This document shows positions 1 to 8,089 of a stretch of 64,000 nucleotides of DNA, piece by piece. The notes beneath the pieces are model-generated. The model worked only from the letters and a program-made list of their open reading frames with translations, was not told where the DNA came from and did no database searches. The DNA is taken from contig NZ_CP030048.1 of assembly GCF_015291665.1 (NCBI RefSeq), positions 4,402,001-4,466,000 on the forward strand. Direction: 5' to 3'. The stretch comes from Bradyrhizobium sp. CCBAU 53338. Lineage in GTDB: Bacteria > Pseudomonadota > Alphaproteobacteria > Rhizobiales > Xanthobacteraceae. Made by a program: the position numbers and the translations under genes. Numbering within the stretch: the stretch's first letter is position 1; every line of letters starts with the position of its first letter.

Positions 1-164
1 CATCATGGCTTGTCGCCTGGTCGGTACCGGACAGCTCGGCGCGCAGACAGCGGCGAAACGCAAGGCGACGTTGAGAAAGCAGAAGCCGCCGGTTGAGTTG
101 CAAAAGTTCGTGCCGTCTTGTCGCTTTCTGAACAGAGCATCCGCCGCTCCTACGCGTACACGTC

Positions 165-869
165 CTACGCCCTACGCATCAGCTTCAGCGAGGCCGCCAG
201 CCGCAGGCTGCGTTTGCCCGCGAGCGCGATGCCTTCGAGCTCGCCGCTGTCTTCCGTGCAGGTCCCGGAGAAGCCGATCCCGACCTCGTAGCCGCCGAAC
301 ACGGGATTGTCGCCCTTTGCCGGCGTGTGCTCCTGGTTGAGCATCTCGCCCTTCCAGCGACCGTCCACCGAGGAATAGGAACCGAGATAGTAGAAGAACG
401 CGTCGCCGCCGAGGATGCGGCCGTCGAGCAGCAGCATCACGCCTGACAGCGCGGCATCGACGCCGTCGAGTGCACGGAGCTGCATCGCATAGAGCCCGTT
501 GGCGATGCCGCCCTCTCCGATCACGCCGCGCGGCGGCAGCGCCGCGTCGTCGAGCGGCGCGAGGTTGGCCCAGAACACGCCGTCGGGCATCGCGTCCGCT
601 TTGCCCTCGAGCAGGATCGTCGATCCCTCCGTGCGTCCGCGCACCTTGATCCCAGTGACGTCGGCGCCCATCAGCGGCTTGAAATGCGGATCGTCATTGT
701 GGCGCTCGGTGATGACCTCGGCTTCGATCACGCCGTTCCTGACGTCGTAGCTGCCGAGATGGGCGAAGGCGGAATTGCCGCCCAGCATCTTGCCGTCATG
801 CAGGCACATGATGCTGCGGCCGAAGGCGCCGTTGATGCCGTATTCAACTTTGTAAAGTCCGTCGAGCAA
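165..869 (-). CDS. Tandem-domain GrlR-like regulatory protein (copy 1)
   Basis: A 234-residue protein built from two copies of the GrlR-type fold, about residues 1-105 and 118-234. Each half opens with a D/N-GLY motif, then a G-(K/R)-x-LGG segment followed by LGSY. In enteropathogenic E. coli, GrlR binds and silences the activator GrlA of a type III secretion island. No secretion gene is present here, so the target is unknown. There is no signal peptide, so it is presumably cytoplasmic. The start is TTG at 867-869, chosen because the close paralogue at 3461-4162 begins at the equivalent residue. The family call is firm; the function is not known. Confidence 0.8.
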   Translation of the reverse strand: MLDGLYKVEYGINGAFGRSIMCLHDGKMLGGNSAFAHLGSYDVRNGVIEAEVITERHNDDPHFKPLMGADVTGIKVRGRTEGSTILLEGKADAMPDGVFWANLAPLDDAALPPRGVIGEGGIANGLYAMQLRALDGVDAALSGVMLLLDGRILGGDAFFYYLGSYSSVDGRWKGEMLNQEHTPAKGDNPVFGGYEVGIGFSGTCTEDSGELEGIALAGKRSLRLAASLKLMRRA

Positions 870-993
870 TGTCCTGAACCCGCAAAATCAATAAAGAATC
901 GCGGGGTACCTAGCACCGTCGCCGCACCGATGCCATCCGGCTTATCCGCGCAGGGACTCGCGGAACCGGTCCGGCCATCGTCCCATCATGCAC

Positions 994-1105
994 CTGTTTT
1001 GCCCGACGGATCAACAAAATTTCGTAAAAACAGCAATCGCGGTTTCCGAAGGTCCGGCTGCCTTGAACTTCAACCACTTGCCTACTGTGCATGGGGTTGT
1101 TTTCG
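994..1105. repeat. Dispersed intergenic repeat, copy A
   Basis: The left end reads CTGTTTTGCCCGACG and the right end CTACTGTGCATGGGGTTG. The same two blocks occur at 39010-39100 around a different core. In this copy the blocks start 88 bases apart; in the other they start 65 apart. It lies between a GrlR-like gene and a 49-codon gene. I recognise this as a common intergenic sequence of Bradyrhizobium genomes; its function is unknown. Confidence 0.65.
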
Positions 1106-1147
1106 GCTTTGCGCCGGCCCGGTTCACCACCGGCATCGCTGCGCGCG

Positions 1148-1297
1148 TCAGTGGCGCTTGAAATATTGCACGTCGCGCTCGTGCTTCTCGGCCGCCGCGC
1201 GGCTCTTGAACGTGCCGAGGTTGCGGCGCTTGCCGGTCTTGGGATTCACCTTGCGCGAATACAGCCGGTATTCGCCGGATGCGAGCTTGCGGATCAT
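1148..1297 (-). CDS. Small basic conserved protein, 49 residues
   Basis: A short gene with an excellent AGGAGG Shine-Dalgarno sequence 7 bases before the ATG at 1295-1297 and a TGA stop at 1148-1150. The 49-residue product is rich in Arg and Lys, starts MIRKLASGEY and contains NPKTGKRRNLGTF, a pattern seen in short ribosome- or nucleic-acid-binding proteins. No signal peptide or membrane segment is visible. The ribosome site and compact basic composition make it likely real. Binding of RNA or DNA is inference only. Confidence 0.65.
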   Translation of the reverse strand: MIRKLASGEYRLYSRKVNPKTGKRRNLGTFKSRAAAEKHERDVQYFKRH

Positions 1298-1353
1298 GGT
1301 TGCGCCTCCTGTCATGCCGCGAGGTCAACCAGCTTGGCTCGCGTTGCGTTCCT

Positions 1354-1821
1354 TTACGGCTTGGCCTGTGGTGCGAACTGCTGGTTGGCGAACGGCTGCG
1401 GATCGGTGGGAACCTTGATGACGACGAAGCTGCGCCCCATCGACCGGTGGCAGGCATTGCAGCCCTCGGTCAGATCGCCCAGAGCTTTTGCGAATTTGCG
1501 TCCGTCTTTCGCCGCGATCGCGCCGGTGACGGATTGCAGCGACGGTTCCAGTGTCGTGACGTTGCTGACGGGGATGCCGGAATACAGCACCGCGGCCTCG
1601 ACCAGGCTCGCCGTGAGCTGGCGCAGCTCGAAGGCCGCCAGCTCCCAGTTCTGCGCCCGGCCCGCAAGCCAGAGCTTCTGATGGCGCGTCTGCGCGGCGC
1701 TCATGATGTCGCCGAGCCGCGGCACGTACAGGTCGGTCGACGGCGACTTGAGATCTTGCGCCGCCACGGCGGTGGCCGCTCCCAGGCCGGCCAGCGCCAG
1801 CATCCACATCCGAAGCTTCAT
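1354..1821 (-). CDS. Exported cytochrome c-like protein with one CxxCH site
   Basis: A 155-residue protein with a Sec signal peptide (about residues 1-21, ending AVAA) and a single CNACH motif at residues 121-125, the signature for covalent heme c attachment. The motif lies near the C-terminus after a largely helical region, as in the four-helix cytochromes c' rather than class I cytochromes. It should act in the periplasm. No partner oxidase or reductase is adjacent. It could carry electrons or bind a small gas; the sequence does not decide. Confidence 0.7.
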   Translation of the reverse strand: MKLRMWMLALAGLGAATAVAAQDLKSPSTDLYVPRLGDIMSAAQTRHQKLWLAGRAQNWELAAFELRQLTASLVEAAVLYSGIPVSNVTTLEPSLQSVTGAIAAKDGRKFAKALGDLTEGCNACHRSMGRSFVVIKVPTDPQPFANQQFAPQAKP

Positions 1822-1902
1822 CGCAGATCTCCAGTCCTTCTGAAGACCCAGTCTACGACGTGCCGATCCCGAAGGACCTTGCGCTCGATCAAGGACCGCG
1901 AG

Positions 1903-2724
1903 CTAGAAGCACAGCGTGGTGACGAGCTTGCCCTGCTTGTCCTTGATCGCGTAGGGGCAGCGCAGCCGCTCCAGCGCCTTCTTGGCGTCCTCGTCGCCGA
2001 GCGCAGCCGCGCGCTCGTAATAGGCCTTGGCCGCGTCCTTGTCCTTCGGACCGCCGCGGCCTTCCTGCGCGAAGGCACCCATGCGCTCCAGCGCTCCTGG
2101 GTGATTTTGCGCAGCCGCCTTCTCGAACAGTGCGCGCGCGGCGAAATCGTCCTTCTCGCCGCCATTGCCATTGGAGAGCATCAGGCCGAGCTGGTACTGC
2201 GCCTCCGCATTGGTCTCCGCCGCCTTGCCCAGCAACGCGCGCGCCTGCGCGGGATCGGCAGGTGCTCCCCCGCCGGCGCTGCCGAGCGCGGCGAGGTTGG
2301 AGACGCCGCGGGGATTGCCCGCTTGAGCAGCCTTCTCGAACAGCCTTCGCGCCTGCGCTTCATCTTTCGCGATGCCGGCACCGGTGCCGTAGGCGACGCC
2401 GAGCTCGACCATCGCAGCACTGGAGCCCTTGTCGGCCGCCTTGCGCCAGGCGGCGATCGCCTCCGCCGTCTGCCGGTTGGCCGCATAGGCGCGCCCGAGC
2501 GCATACATCGCGCGCCGCGATGAAGCCGACGCCTGCCTGCAGAACTTGATCGCGGTTGCGATGTCCGAGGCTGCAATCTCCGGCACGCCCTTCACGTCGG
2601 CCGGCTTGTCGGGATCGCTGGGGTCGGCGGCGACACGGTCGCACAGCACGAGGTCGGCCGATTGCGCATGCGCGATGACAGGCGCGGCAAGCACAACGAG
2701 GATGGCAAAAAGAAAAATCCGCAT
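1903..2724 (-). CDS. Exported Sel1-repeat (TPR-like) protein
   Basis: A 273-residue protein with a signal peptide (MRIFLFAIL, cleavage near residue 20 after AHA) followed by about five Sel1-type helical repeats of roughly 36 residues, with the pattern A-x-x-x-LG-x-x-Y and A-x-x-x-F/Y-x-x-AA. Sel1 repeats form solenoids that bind other proteins. A TTG codon at 2758-2760 overlaps the stop of the upstream gene and would add 12 residues. I prefer the ATG at 2724 because the signal peptide starts there. It is probably cotranscribed with the ModA-like gene upstream. Confidence 0.75.
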   Translation of the reverse strand: MRIFLFAILVVLAAPVIAHAQSADLVLCDRVAADPSDPDKPADVKGVPEIAASDIATAIKFCRQASASSRRAMYALGRAYAANRQTAEAIAAWRKAADKGSSAAMVELGVAYGTGAGIAKDEAQARRLFEKAAQAGNPRGVSNLAALGSAGGGAPADPAQARALLGKAAETNAEAQYQLGLMLSNGNGGEKDDFAARALFEKAAAQNHPGALERMGAFAQEGRGGPKDKDAAKAYYERAAALGDEDAKKALERLRCPYAIKDKQGKLVTTLCF

Positions 2725-2756
2725 GGCGATCACGTTGCGTCCGCGCTCCGGCGAAT

Positions 2757-3440
2757 TCAAGGCTCGAGCCCCGACTGCCGCAACACAGGCACCACCTCCG
2801 GCGAGGCCAGATAGCGCAGCAACCTGTCGGCAGCCTCGGCCTGCTTCGCGTCCACCATGCGGCCGGCGGAGAACACGGCCGGAATCTGCAGATCGTGCGG
2901 CACCGGGCCGATCACCTCGATGCCGCCAACCTGCTTCAGCTCGCTGATCTGCTGCACGGCGAGGTCAGCCTCGCCGCTGACGAGCCGCTCGGCGGTGAAG
3001 CCCTGCTCGACGATGGTCGCCCTGGCGTTGATCTCGTCGGCGATGCTCATCCGCACGATCAGCTGGGCGAAGTAGACCCCGCTCGCCCCCAGCCGCGAAT
3101 AGGCGACGGAGCGCGCCGCGAGCAGCGTCTTGCGCAGTGCGGCTTCATTGGCGATGTCGGGGTGCGGTGCGCCTTTCCGCACGGCAAGGCCGACATAGGA
3201 GCGCGCGAGATCAGCTGCGCTGGCTGCGATCACCCGCCTCTCGCCGATCATGTCGTCGAGCCCCTCGCGCGTGAGGATCACGAGATCGGCGGCCTCGCCG
3301 GCGCGCAGGCGCTTGAGCAGCGCCAGCGTCGGCGCGAAATCGGCATCGACGTGAATGCCCGTTGCGGTCTCGAACGCGGCGGACAGGCTGCGCATCGCCC
3401 CCATCAGGCCGAGCGTCGAGAGCATGCGAACTTTTTCCAT
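2757..3440 (-). CDS. ModA-like substrate-binding protein without signal peptide
   Basis: A 227-residue protein resembling the molybdate-type (type 2) periplasmic binding fold. It has an N-terminal strand and helix (STLGLMGAMRSL), a DLVILT segment, and a C-terminal helix around residue 205 with LASPEVVPVL, as in ModA proteins. Unlike ModA it has no signal peptide: the protein begins MEKVRML. No modB or modC gene is nearby. It may be a cytoplasmic ligand-binding protein, or its export signal may have been lost. It lies directly upstream of the Sel1-repeat gene and downstream of a GrlR-like gene on the same strand. Confidence 0.7.
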   Translation of the reverse strand: MEKVRMLSTLGLMGAMRSLSAAFETATGIHVDADFAPTLALLKRLRAGEAADLVILTREGLDDMIGERRVIAASAADLARSYVGLAVRKGAPHPDIANEAALRKTLLAARSVAYSRLGASGVYFAQLIVRMSIADEINARATIVEQGFTAERLVSGEADLAVQQISELKQVGGIEVIGPVPHDLQIPAVFSAGRMVDAKQAEAADRLLRYLASPEVVPVLRQSGLEP

Positions 3441-3460
3441 GGGCGGCTTCCCTGTCGCGA

Positions 3461-4162
3461 TCAGGCGCGATGCATGAGCTTGAGCGCGGCGGTGAGGCGC
3501 AGGCTGCGCTTGCCGGCGAGCGCGGTGGCTTCCAGCACCGCGCCCTCGCCGTCATAGCTGCCGGAGAAGCCGATGCCGACCTCGTGGCCGCCGAAGATCG
3601 GATCGTCCTTGGCGGGCGTGTGCTCCTGGTTGAGGATCTGTCCCTTCCAGCGGCCGTTCGCGGCCGCGTAGCTGCCGAGATAGTAGAAGGACGCATCGCC
3701 GCCGAGGATGCGGCCCTTGTTCAGCAGCATCACGCCGGTAAGTCCGCCGTCGACGCCGTCGAGCATGCGCAGGTGAACCGAGTAGAGGCCGTCGATGATG
3801 CCGGCCTCGCCGATGCCGCCGGCGATCGGTACCTCGTCGTCGGTGATCGGCGTCATCAGCGACTGGAAGGGCACGCCGGGCAGCTCCTTCAGCTCACCCT
3901 TGAAGCGGTAGAGATCGCCGTCCGCAAATCCCTTTGCGATCAGCGTCGCATCGTCGGTGCCGGCCATGGCGCGGTAGTTCGGATCGGGGTTGTGGCGGAC
4001 GGTCTTGATGATGGTGTCAACGCCGCCTTCGGTCTTCTCGTAGGTGCCGATATGGGCGAACGCCGAATTGCCGCCGAGCATCTTGCCATTGCCGGCATGC
4101 ATCACGCTCCGGCCGACGGCGTCGCCGAGCTGAAATCGAACCTTGTAGAAACCTTCAAACAC
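3461..4162 (-). CDS. Tandem-domain GrlR-like regulatory protein (copy 2)
   Basis: A 233-residue paralogue of the protein at 165-869, collinear over its whole length: two GrlR-type halves, FYKVRFQL at the start, KMLGGNSAFAH in the first half, and GRILGGD with YYLGSY in the second. The C-terminal third (GFSG, ALAGKRSLRL, ALKLM) is almost the same as in copy 1. The start codon is GTG at 4160-4162. It is followed on the same strand by the ModA-like gene 20 bases downstream, so the two may be cotranscribed. Its regulatory target is unknown. Confidence 0.8.
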   Translation of the reverse strand: MFEGFYKVRFQLGDAVGRSVMHAGNGKMLGGNSAFAHIGTYEKTEGGVDTIIKTVRHNPDPNYRAMAGTDDATLIAKGFADGDLYRFKGELKELPGVPFQSLMTPITDDEVPIAGGIGEAGIIDGLYSVHLRMLDGVDGGLTGVMLLNKGRILGGDASFYYLGSYAAANGRWKGQILNQEHTPAKDDPIFGGHEVGIGFSGSYDGEGAVLEATALAGKRSLRLTAALKLMHRA

Positions 4163-4281
4163 CAGCCGTCCCCGGCCCTGCGCACATCGAGAAACAGTCT
4201 ATCCCGCTTTCGCCGATGATGGGCAGGTTTCGCGCGGCGCAGCCCCGCGCTGCACAGGAATGGCCGTCATTTGAATGTAAA

Positions 4282-4313
4282 AATCCGCCGGAGCAGTTCT
4301 GCTCCGGCGGATT
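4282..4313 (-). terminator. Rho-independent terminator of glnII
   Basis: A perfect 15-base inverted repeat (4282-4296 with 4299-4313) followed, on the minus strand, by TTTTT. It lies 47 bases after the glnII stop codon and is the strongest hairpin in this part of the window. Confidence 0.9.
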
Positions 4314-4359
4314 GAAAGCCAACCCGGACCAAGCCCCCAAGGTCCGGGCCGGGAGGATC

Positions 4360-5394
4360 TTAGGCCGCGGCCTTCTTGTCAGCCGGGACGGACGCGATCG
4401 TCTTCAGGATCTGCGAAGCGATCTGGTATGGGTCGCCTTGCGAGTTCGGACGGCGGTCTTCCAGATAGCCCTTGTAGCCGTTGTTGACGAAGGAGTGCGG
4501 AACGCGGATCGACGCACCACGATCAGCCACGCCGTAGCTGAACTTGTTCCACGGAGCGGTCTCGTGCTTGCCGGTCAGACGCTTGTCGTTGTCAGGACCG
4601 TAGACGGCGATGTGGTCCATCAGGTTCTTGTCGAAGGCCGCCATCAGCGCCTCGAAGTACTCCTTGCCGCCGACCGTACGCATGTACTCGGTGGAGAAGT
4701 TGGCGTGCATGCCCGAGCCGTTCCAGTCGGTGTCGCCGAGCGGCTTGCAGTGGAACTCGATGTCGATGCCGTACTTTTCGGTCAGGCGCAGCATCAGGTA
4801 ACGGGCCATCCACATTTCGTCAGCGGCCTTCTTGGAGCCCTTGCCGAAGATCTGGAATTCCCACTGGCCCTTCGCGACTTCCGCGTTGATGCCTTCATGG
4901 TTGATGCCGGCAGCCAGGCAGAGGTCGAGATGCTCTTCGACGATCTTGCGGGCGACGTCGCCGACATTCGAATAGCCGACGCCGGTGTAGTACGGACCCT
5001 GCGGGGCCGGATAGCCAGCCTCGGGGAAGCCGAGCGGGCGGCCGTTCTTGTAGAAGAAGTATTCCTGCTCGAAGCCGAACCAGGCGCCGGCGTCGTCGAG
5101 GATGGTGGCGCGCTTGTTGGACGCGTGCGGGGTCTTGCCATCGGGCATCATGACTTCGCACATCACCAGCACGCCGTTGGTGCGGGCACCGTCCGGGAAC
5201 ACCGCGACCGGCTTCAGCACGCAATCCGAGCTGTGGCCTTCGGCCTGCTGGGTGGAGGAGCCATCGAAGCCCCAGAGCGGAAGCTGCTCGAGCGTCGGGA
5301 ACGACGCGAATTCCTTGATCTGAGTTTTGCCGCGCAAGTTCGGAGTCGGCGTATATCCGTCGAGCCAGATGTACTCGAGCTTATACTTGGTCAT
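4360..5394 (-). CDS. glnII: Glutamine synthetase II
   Basis: A 344-residue eukaryotic-type (class II) glutamine synthetase. It condenses ammonium and glutamate to glutamine using ATP in the cytoplasm. Rhizobia carry it in addition to GlnA. Visible landmarks are WGFDGSSTQQA near residue 40, the EQEYFF metal site near residue 115, NHEGINAEVAKGQWEFQ in the middle, and HANFSTEYMR before the C-terminal part. The ATG at 5394 has a GAGAGG Shine-Dalgarno sequence and gives the usual family length. It has a sigma-54 promoter upstream and a strong terminator downstream, and a gstI-like gene is divergent. Confidence 0.97.
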   Translation of the reverse strand: MTKYKLEYIWLDGYTPTPNLRGKTQIKEFASFPTLEQLPLWGFDGSSTQQAEGHSSDCVLKPVAVFPDGARTNGVLVMCEVMMPDGKTPHASNKRATILDDAGAWFGFEQEYFFYKNGRPLGFPEAGYPAPQGPYYTGVGYSNVGDVARKIVEEHLDLCLAAGINHEGINAEVAKGQWEFQIFGKGSKKAADEMWMARYLMLRLTEKYGIDIEFHCKPLGDTDWNGSGMHANFSTEYMRTVGGKEYFEALMAAFDKNLMDHIAVYGPDNDKRLTGKHETAPWNKFSYGVADRGASIRVPHSFVNNGYKGYLEDRRPNSQGDPYQIASQILKTIASVPADKKAAA

Positions 5395-5476
5395 TGAGCC
5401 TCTCTGTAGATGATGCGAAAGGTGGGGTTGAGAGCCCCGCACGTTTGTACCCGGCCATCATCGGCCGGCCCCTTAC

Positions 5477-5494
5477 AAGCATGTTGCGTGCCAA
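5477..5494 (-). promoter_or_regulatory. Sigma-54 promoter of glnII
   Basis: On the minus strand the sequence reads TTGGCACGCAACATGCTT, which matches the -24/-12 consensus TGGCAC-N5-TTGC with one substitution. It lies about 85 bases before the glnII start, leaving a leader of roughly 70 bases. Rhizobial glnII genes are known to be transcribed by RpoN with NtrC under nitrogen limitation. I did not find a convincing paired NtrC site. Confidence 0.85.
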
Positions 5495-5930
5495 AAGGCC
5501 GCAGCGCGGGAGGTTTTCCACTGCGTCCCGAACCAGGCGGCTGATGGAAAACCGTCCACAGCGGCATGCGGCATAGCCGCGCACCTTCCCGTGAAGCTGC
5601 ACTGCAAAAATCCCGCGGAAAACGCCTGATTCTGGAGCAGGCAGGCGCAGGTCCAAGGTTGCCGATCAAACGCGCATCAACGTCCGGCAACTTTCGAAAA
5701 GGGTCCCGGCCCTGCCCAGCAACCTTTGGAATGGCCCAGGCGTTAGTCACTCAGACGGTGCCTTGGAGGGTGCAGATGGTCGTCTGCCCAATAATTGGGC
5801 GGAAACTGATTTCCTTTTCAGCACTTTCCAATCCGGGAGGCGCGGCCGATATGGGGATTCCAAGTAACCACATCAGAACGAGTCGGGCGCACCATGGAGG
5901 CCAAGGCGCTTCGACCAAGGAGCAATCGCA
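5495..5930. other. glnII-gstI intergenic region
   Basis: A long divergent regulatory region without a credible gene. It should contain the upstream activator sites for the glnII sigma-54 promoter and the promoter of the gstI-like gene. No clear NtrC dyad, sigma-70 promoter or hairpin could be picked out by eye. Confidence 0.5.
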
Positions 5931-6134
5931 ATGATGAACAATGGTCTAAGTCACGGATCTGCGAAGATCTATCAGTTCCCCGTCGGGGGCCGCGCGGCTC
6001 TCGCCGGACGCCGCCACGACGAGACCCGCCTTCCCACCGACCACGCATCGCTTCCCGCGAACGCGTCGATCTGCAGCGACAGCTGGTACCACCAGGACGC
6101 GGTCGACGAAGCAAAGCCCAAATGGGAACGCTAA
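5931..6134 (+). CDS. gstI: GstI-like small protein (DUF2735), likely regulator of glnII
   Basis: A 67-residue protein of the DUF2735 type, with AKIYQFPVGGRAAL near the N-terminus and a C-terminal SWYHQDAVDEAKPKWER segment. In Rhizobium leguminosarum the small gene divergent from glnII, gstI, encodes an inhibitor of glutamine synthetase II expression acting after transcription. The position, orientation and size here match. The start has AAGGAG 8 bases upstream of ATGATG, so either ATG (5931 or 5934) could be used. A strong terminator follows. The name rests on synteny and family; the mechanism in this organism is inferred. Confidence 0.75.
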   Translation: MMNNGLSHGSAKIYQFPVGGRAALAGRRHDETRLPTDHASLPANASICSDSWYHQDAVDEAKPKWER

Positions 6135-6189
6135 TGCCAGTGTCTGGTTCGAGGCCGCCGCGCTCGATCAACCGCTCGGCGGAAGTTTG

Positions 6190-6225
6190 AAAAAGGGTCG
6201 AAACAACGACGTTTCGACCCTTTTT
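6190..6225. terminator. Bidirectional terminator between gstI and the MliC-like gene
   Basis: A 15-base inverted repeat (6190-6204 with 6211-6225) with an A-run on the left and a T-run on the right, placed between two convergent genes. It should terminate transcription from both sides. Confidence 0.9.
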
Positions 6226-6247
6226 GATTCCGGACCCGACGCCGTCG

Positions 6248-6559
6248 TCAGATCACGGCGCAGGCCGTCGCCGGCCGCTTCAGATGCTTGACCGTGGTGG
6301 CCCCGGTCTTGTCGACCCGCAACGTGATCCCCGCCCCCGAATAGCGCGCGCCCGTAACGGCCAATCGCTTGGCAAGCGTCACCGGCTCGCCGTCGATCTG
6401 GAGAAACGCGCGCTTGTCGTCGTCATAAAACGCAACGATGAACTGGGTACCGTCGGCGCAGCGATAGGTGCGGAACGTCTGCGCCTCGGCCTGCCGCCCG
6501 CCGGACATTCCAGCCGCCAGCATGATGATCCCCCAAAGAATGGCCTTGTGCCGGCCCAT
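6248..6559 (-). CDS. MliC-like exported lysozyme-inhibitor family protein
   Basis: A 103-residue protein with a signal peptide (residues 1-26, ending QAEA), then a small beta-barrel domain with the MliC/PliC pattern: YRCADGTQF, a central DGEPVTL, SGARYSG, and a C-terminal Cys pairing with the first one (TACAVI). Proteins of this family bind and inhibit c-type lysozymes in the periplasm or at the outer membrane. There is no lipobox cysteine, so it is probably soluble in the periplasm. It is divergent from the phosphatase gene at 6641. Confidence 0.75.
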   Translation of the reverse strand: MGRHKAILWGIIMLAAGMSGGRQAEAQTFRTYRCADGTQFIVAFYDDDKRAFLQIDGEPVTLAKRLAVTGARYSGAGITLRVDKTGATTVKHLKRPATACAVI

Positions 6560-6640
6560 GATCGCCCCCTGTAATAGACCTCAAGGACGCCCTCAGTGCG
6601 TCCGGTGGAACCATAACCCAAGCTGAGCCCAACCTAACCC

Positions 6641-7384
6641 ATGTCAGATTCCCCTGCCCGTCACCTCGCTTTGCAAGGCGCCAGCAATTTTCGCGACCTC
6701 GGCGGCTATGCCACCCGTGACGGCCGCACCACGCGCTGGCGCCACATCTTCCGCTCCAACCACCTCGGCCAGCTCACCGCTGACGATATCGCGATCGTCC
6801 GCGCACTCGGCGTGAAAAGCGCGTTCGACTTTCGTGGGCTCGAGGAGCGCACGGCCGGCATCTGCGTCGTCAACGAGATCACCGTGCATTCGCTGCCGAT
6901 CGAACCGACCGTTGTCGCCGCGCTGCGCGCTGAACTCGCGAGAGGCACGCTCACCGGACCGGTCGCGCTCGAGCTCATGCGCGAGTCCTATCGCAACTAT
7001 GTCCGCCACAACACGCACAGTTTCCGCATGTTGTTCGGCCATCTGCTGGAGGACCGCGCTCCTCTCGTGATCCACTGCACCGCCGGCAAGGACCGCACCG
7101 GCTTTGCCAGCGCCCTGATCCTGCATGCGCTCGGCGTGCCCGATGACGTCATCGCGGAGGACTATCTGCTGACCAACCGCCACTACAAGCGCGACGTGTC
7201 GAGTGTCTCCGATCTGCCAGCCGACGTCCTCGACGCCATCGGTTCGGTCAACGCCTCCTATCTCGATGCAGCCTTCGACGCCGTCGGCCGCGACTATGGC
7301 GATGTCGAGACTTACTTGCGCGATGGCCTCGAGCTTGGCGCGGCCGAGCGGACCGCGCTGAAGGAACGCTATCTGCAATCATAG
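6641..7384 (+). CDS. Tyrosine-protein phosphatase (Y_phosphatase3 family)
   Basis: A 247-residue protein with the N-terminal NFRDLGGY motif (residues 16-22) and the catalytic P-loop HCTAGKDRTG at 145-154, in which Cys146 is the nucleophile and Arg152 binds phosphate. These are hallmarks of bacterial atypical tyrosine/lipid phosphatases. No signal peptide is present, so it acts in the cytoplasm. The following SDR gene starts 25 bases downstream on the same strand, so the two may be cotranscribed. The substrate is unknown. Confidence 0.85.
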   Translation: MSDSPARHLALQGASNFRDLGGYATRDGRTTRWRHIFRSNHLGQLTADDIAIVRALGVKSAFDFRGLEERTAGICVVNEITVHSLPIEPTVVAALRAELARGTLTGPVALELMRESYRNYVRHNTHSFRMLFGHLLEDRAPLVIHCTAGKDRTGFASALILHALGVPDDVIAEDYLLTNRHYKRDVSSVSDLPADVLDAIGSVNASYLDAAFDAVGRDYGDVETYLRDGLELGAAERTALKERYLQS

Positions 7385-7408
7385 GCGACCGCGCCCGGGA
7401 GATCGACG

Positions 7409-8089
7409 ATGCAAGGCAAGGTTTTGATCGTGACCGGCGCGCTCGGCGCGCTTGGCAAGGTGGTCACTGAGGCCGCGCTCGCGCGCGGCGCGCGGATCGC
7501 CGGCATCGATCACGCGCCCTCTCAGGTTGCGGCAACAGCCGAGCGCATCGAAATCGGCGGCGTCGACCTGTCCGACGCGGCGCAGGCGAAGACGGCCGTC
7601 GAGGCGGCCGCGAGGCATTTCGGCAAGGTCGACGCATTGGTGAACATCGCCGGCGGCTTTGCCTTCGAGACCGTCGGCGACGGCGACATCAAGACCTGGC
7701 ACCGCATGCATGCGCTGAACCTGCTGACGGCGCTCAACACTTCGCACGCGGCGCTGCCGCATCTTGCCGCGTCGAAGGCCGGCCGCATCGTCAATATTGG
7801 CGCGATGGGCGCGCTACAGGCCGGCTCCGGCATGGGGCCCTACGCGGCATCGAAGGCGGGCGTGCATCGCCTGACCGAGGCGTTGGCCAATGAATGGAAG
7901 GGCAAGGTCACCGTGAACGCGGTGCTGCCGTCGATCATCGACACGAGGGCCAATCGCGCCGACATGCCGACAGCGGATTTCGTCAAATGGGTCACGCCGC
8001 AGGAGCTTGCCGAGGTGATCCTGTTCCTCGTCAGCGACGCCGCGAGCGGCGTCACCGGCGCGCTCATTCCTGTCAGCGGACGGGTGTGA
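7409..8089 (+). CDS. Short-chain dehydrogenase/reductase family protein
   Basis: A 226-residue Rossmann protein with the cofactor motif TGALGALG at residues 9-16, the structural NIAG motif at 79-82 and YAASK at 145-149 (Tyr145, Lys149). The position about 13 residues before Tyr145, where most family members have the catalytic Ser, is within IGAMGA, so that Ser appears to be absent. The protein may use another residue or have altered activity. It ends directly against the convergent GrlR-like gene, with TGA and TCA adjoining. The substrate is unknown. Confidence 0.85.
   Translation: MQGKVLIVTGALGALGKVVTEAALARGARIAGIDHAPSQVAATAERIEIGGVDLSDAAQAKTAVEAAARHFGKVDALVNIAGGFAFETVGDGDIKTWHRMHALNLLTALNTSHAALPHLAASKAGRIVNIGAMGALQAGSGMGPYAASKAGVHRLTEALANEWKGKVTVNAVLPSIIDTRANRADMPTADFVKWVTPQELAEVILFLVSDAASGVTGALIPVSGRV

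Noticed and set aside
5..340. Plus-strand open frame at the left edge
   Set aside because: Mostly overlaps the opposite-strand GrlR-like gene; translation is Arg/Pro-rich without a ribosome site.
5495..5930. Possible NtrC-binding dyads upstream of glnII
   Set aside because: Only single half-site-like TGCAC and GGTGC words are visible, without the paired spacing.
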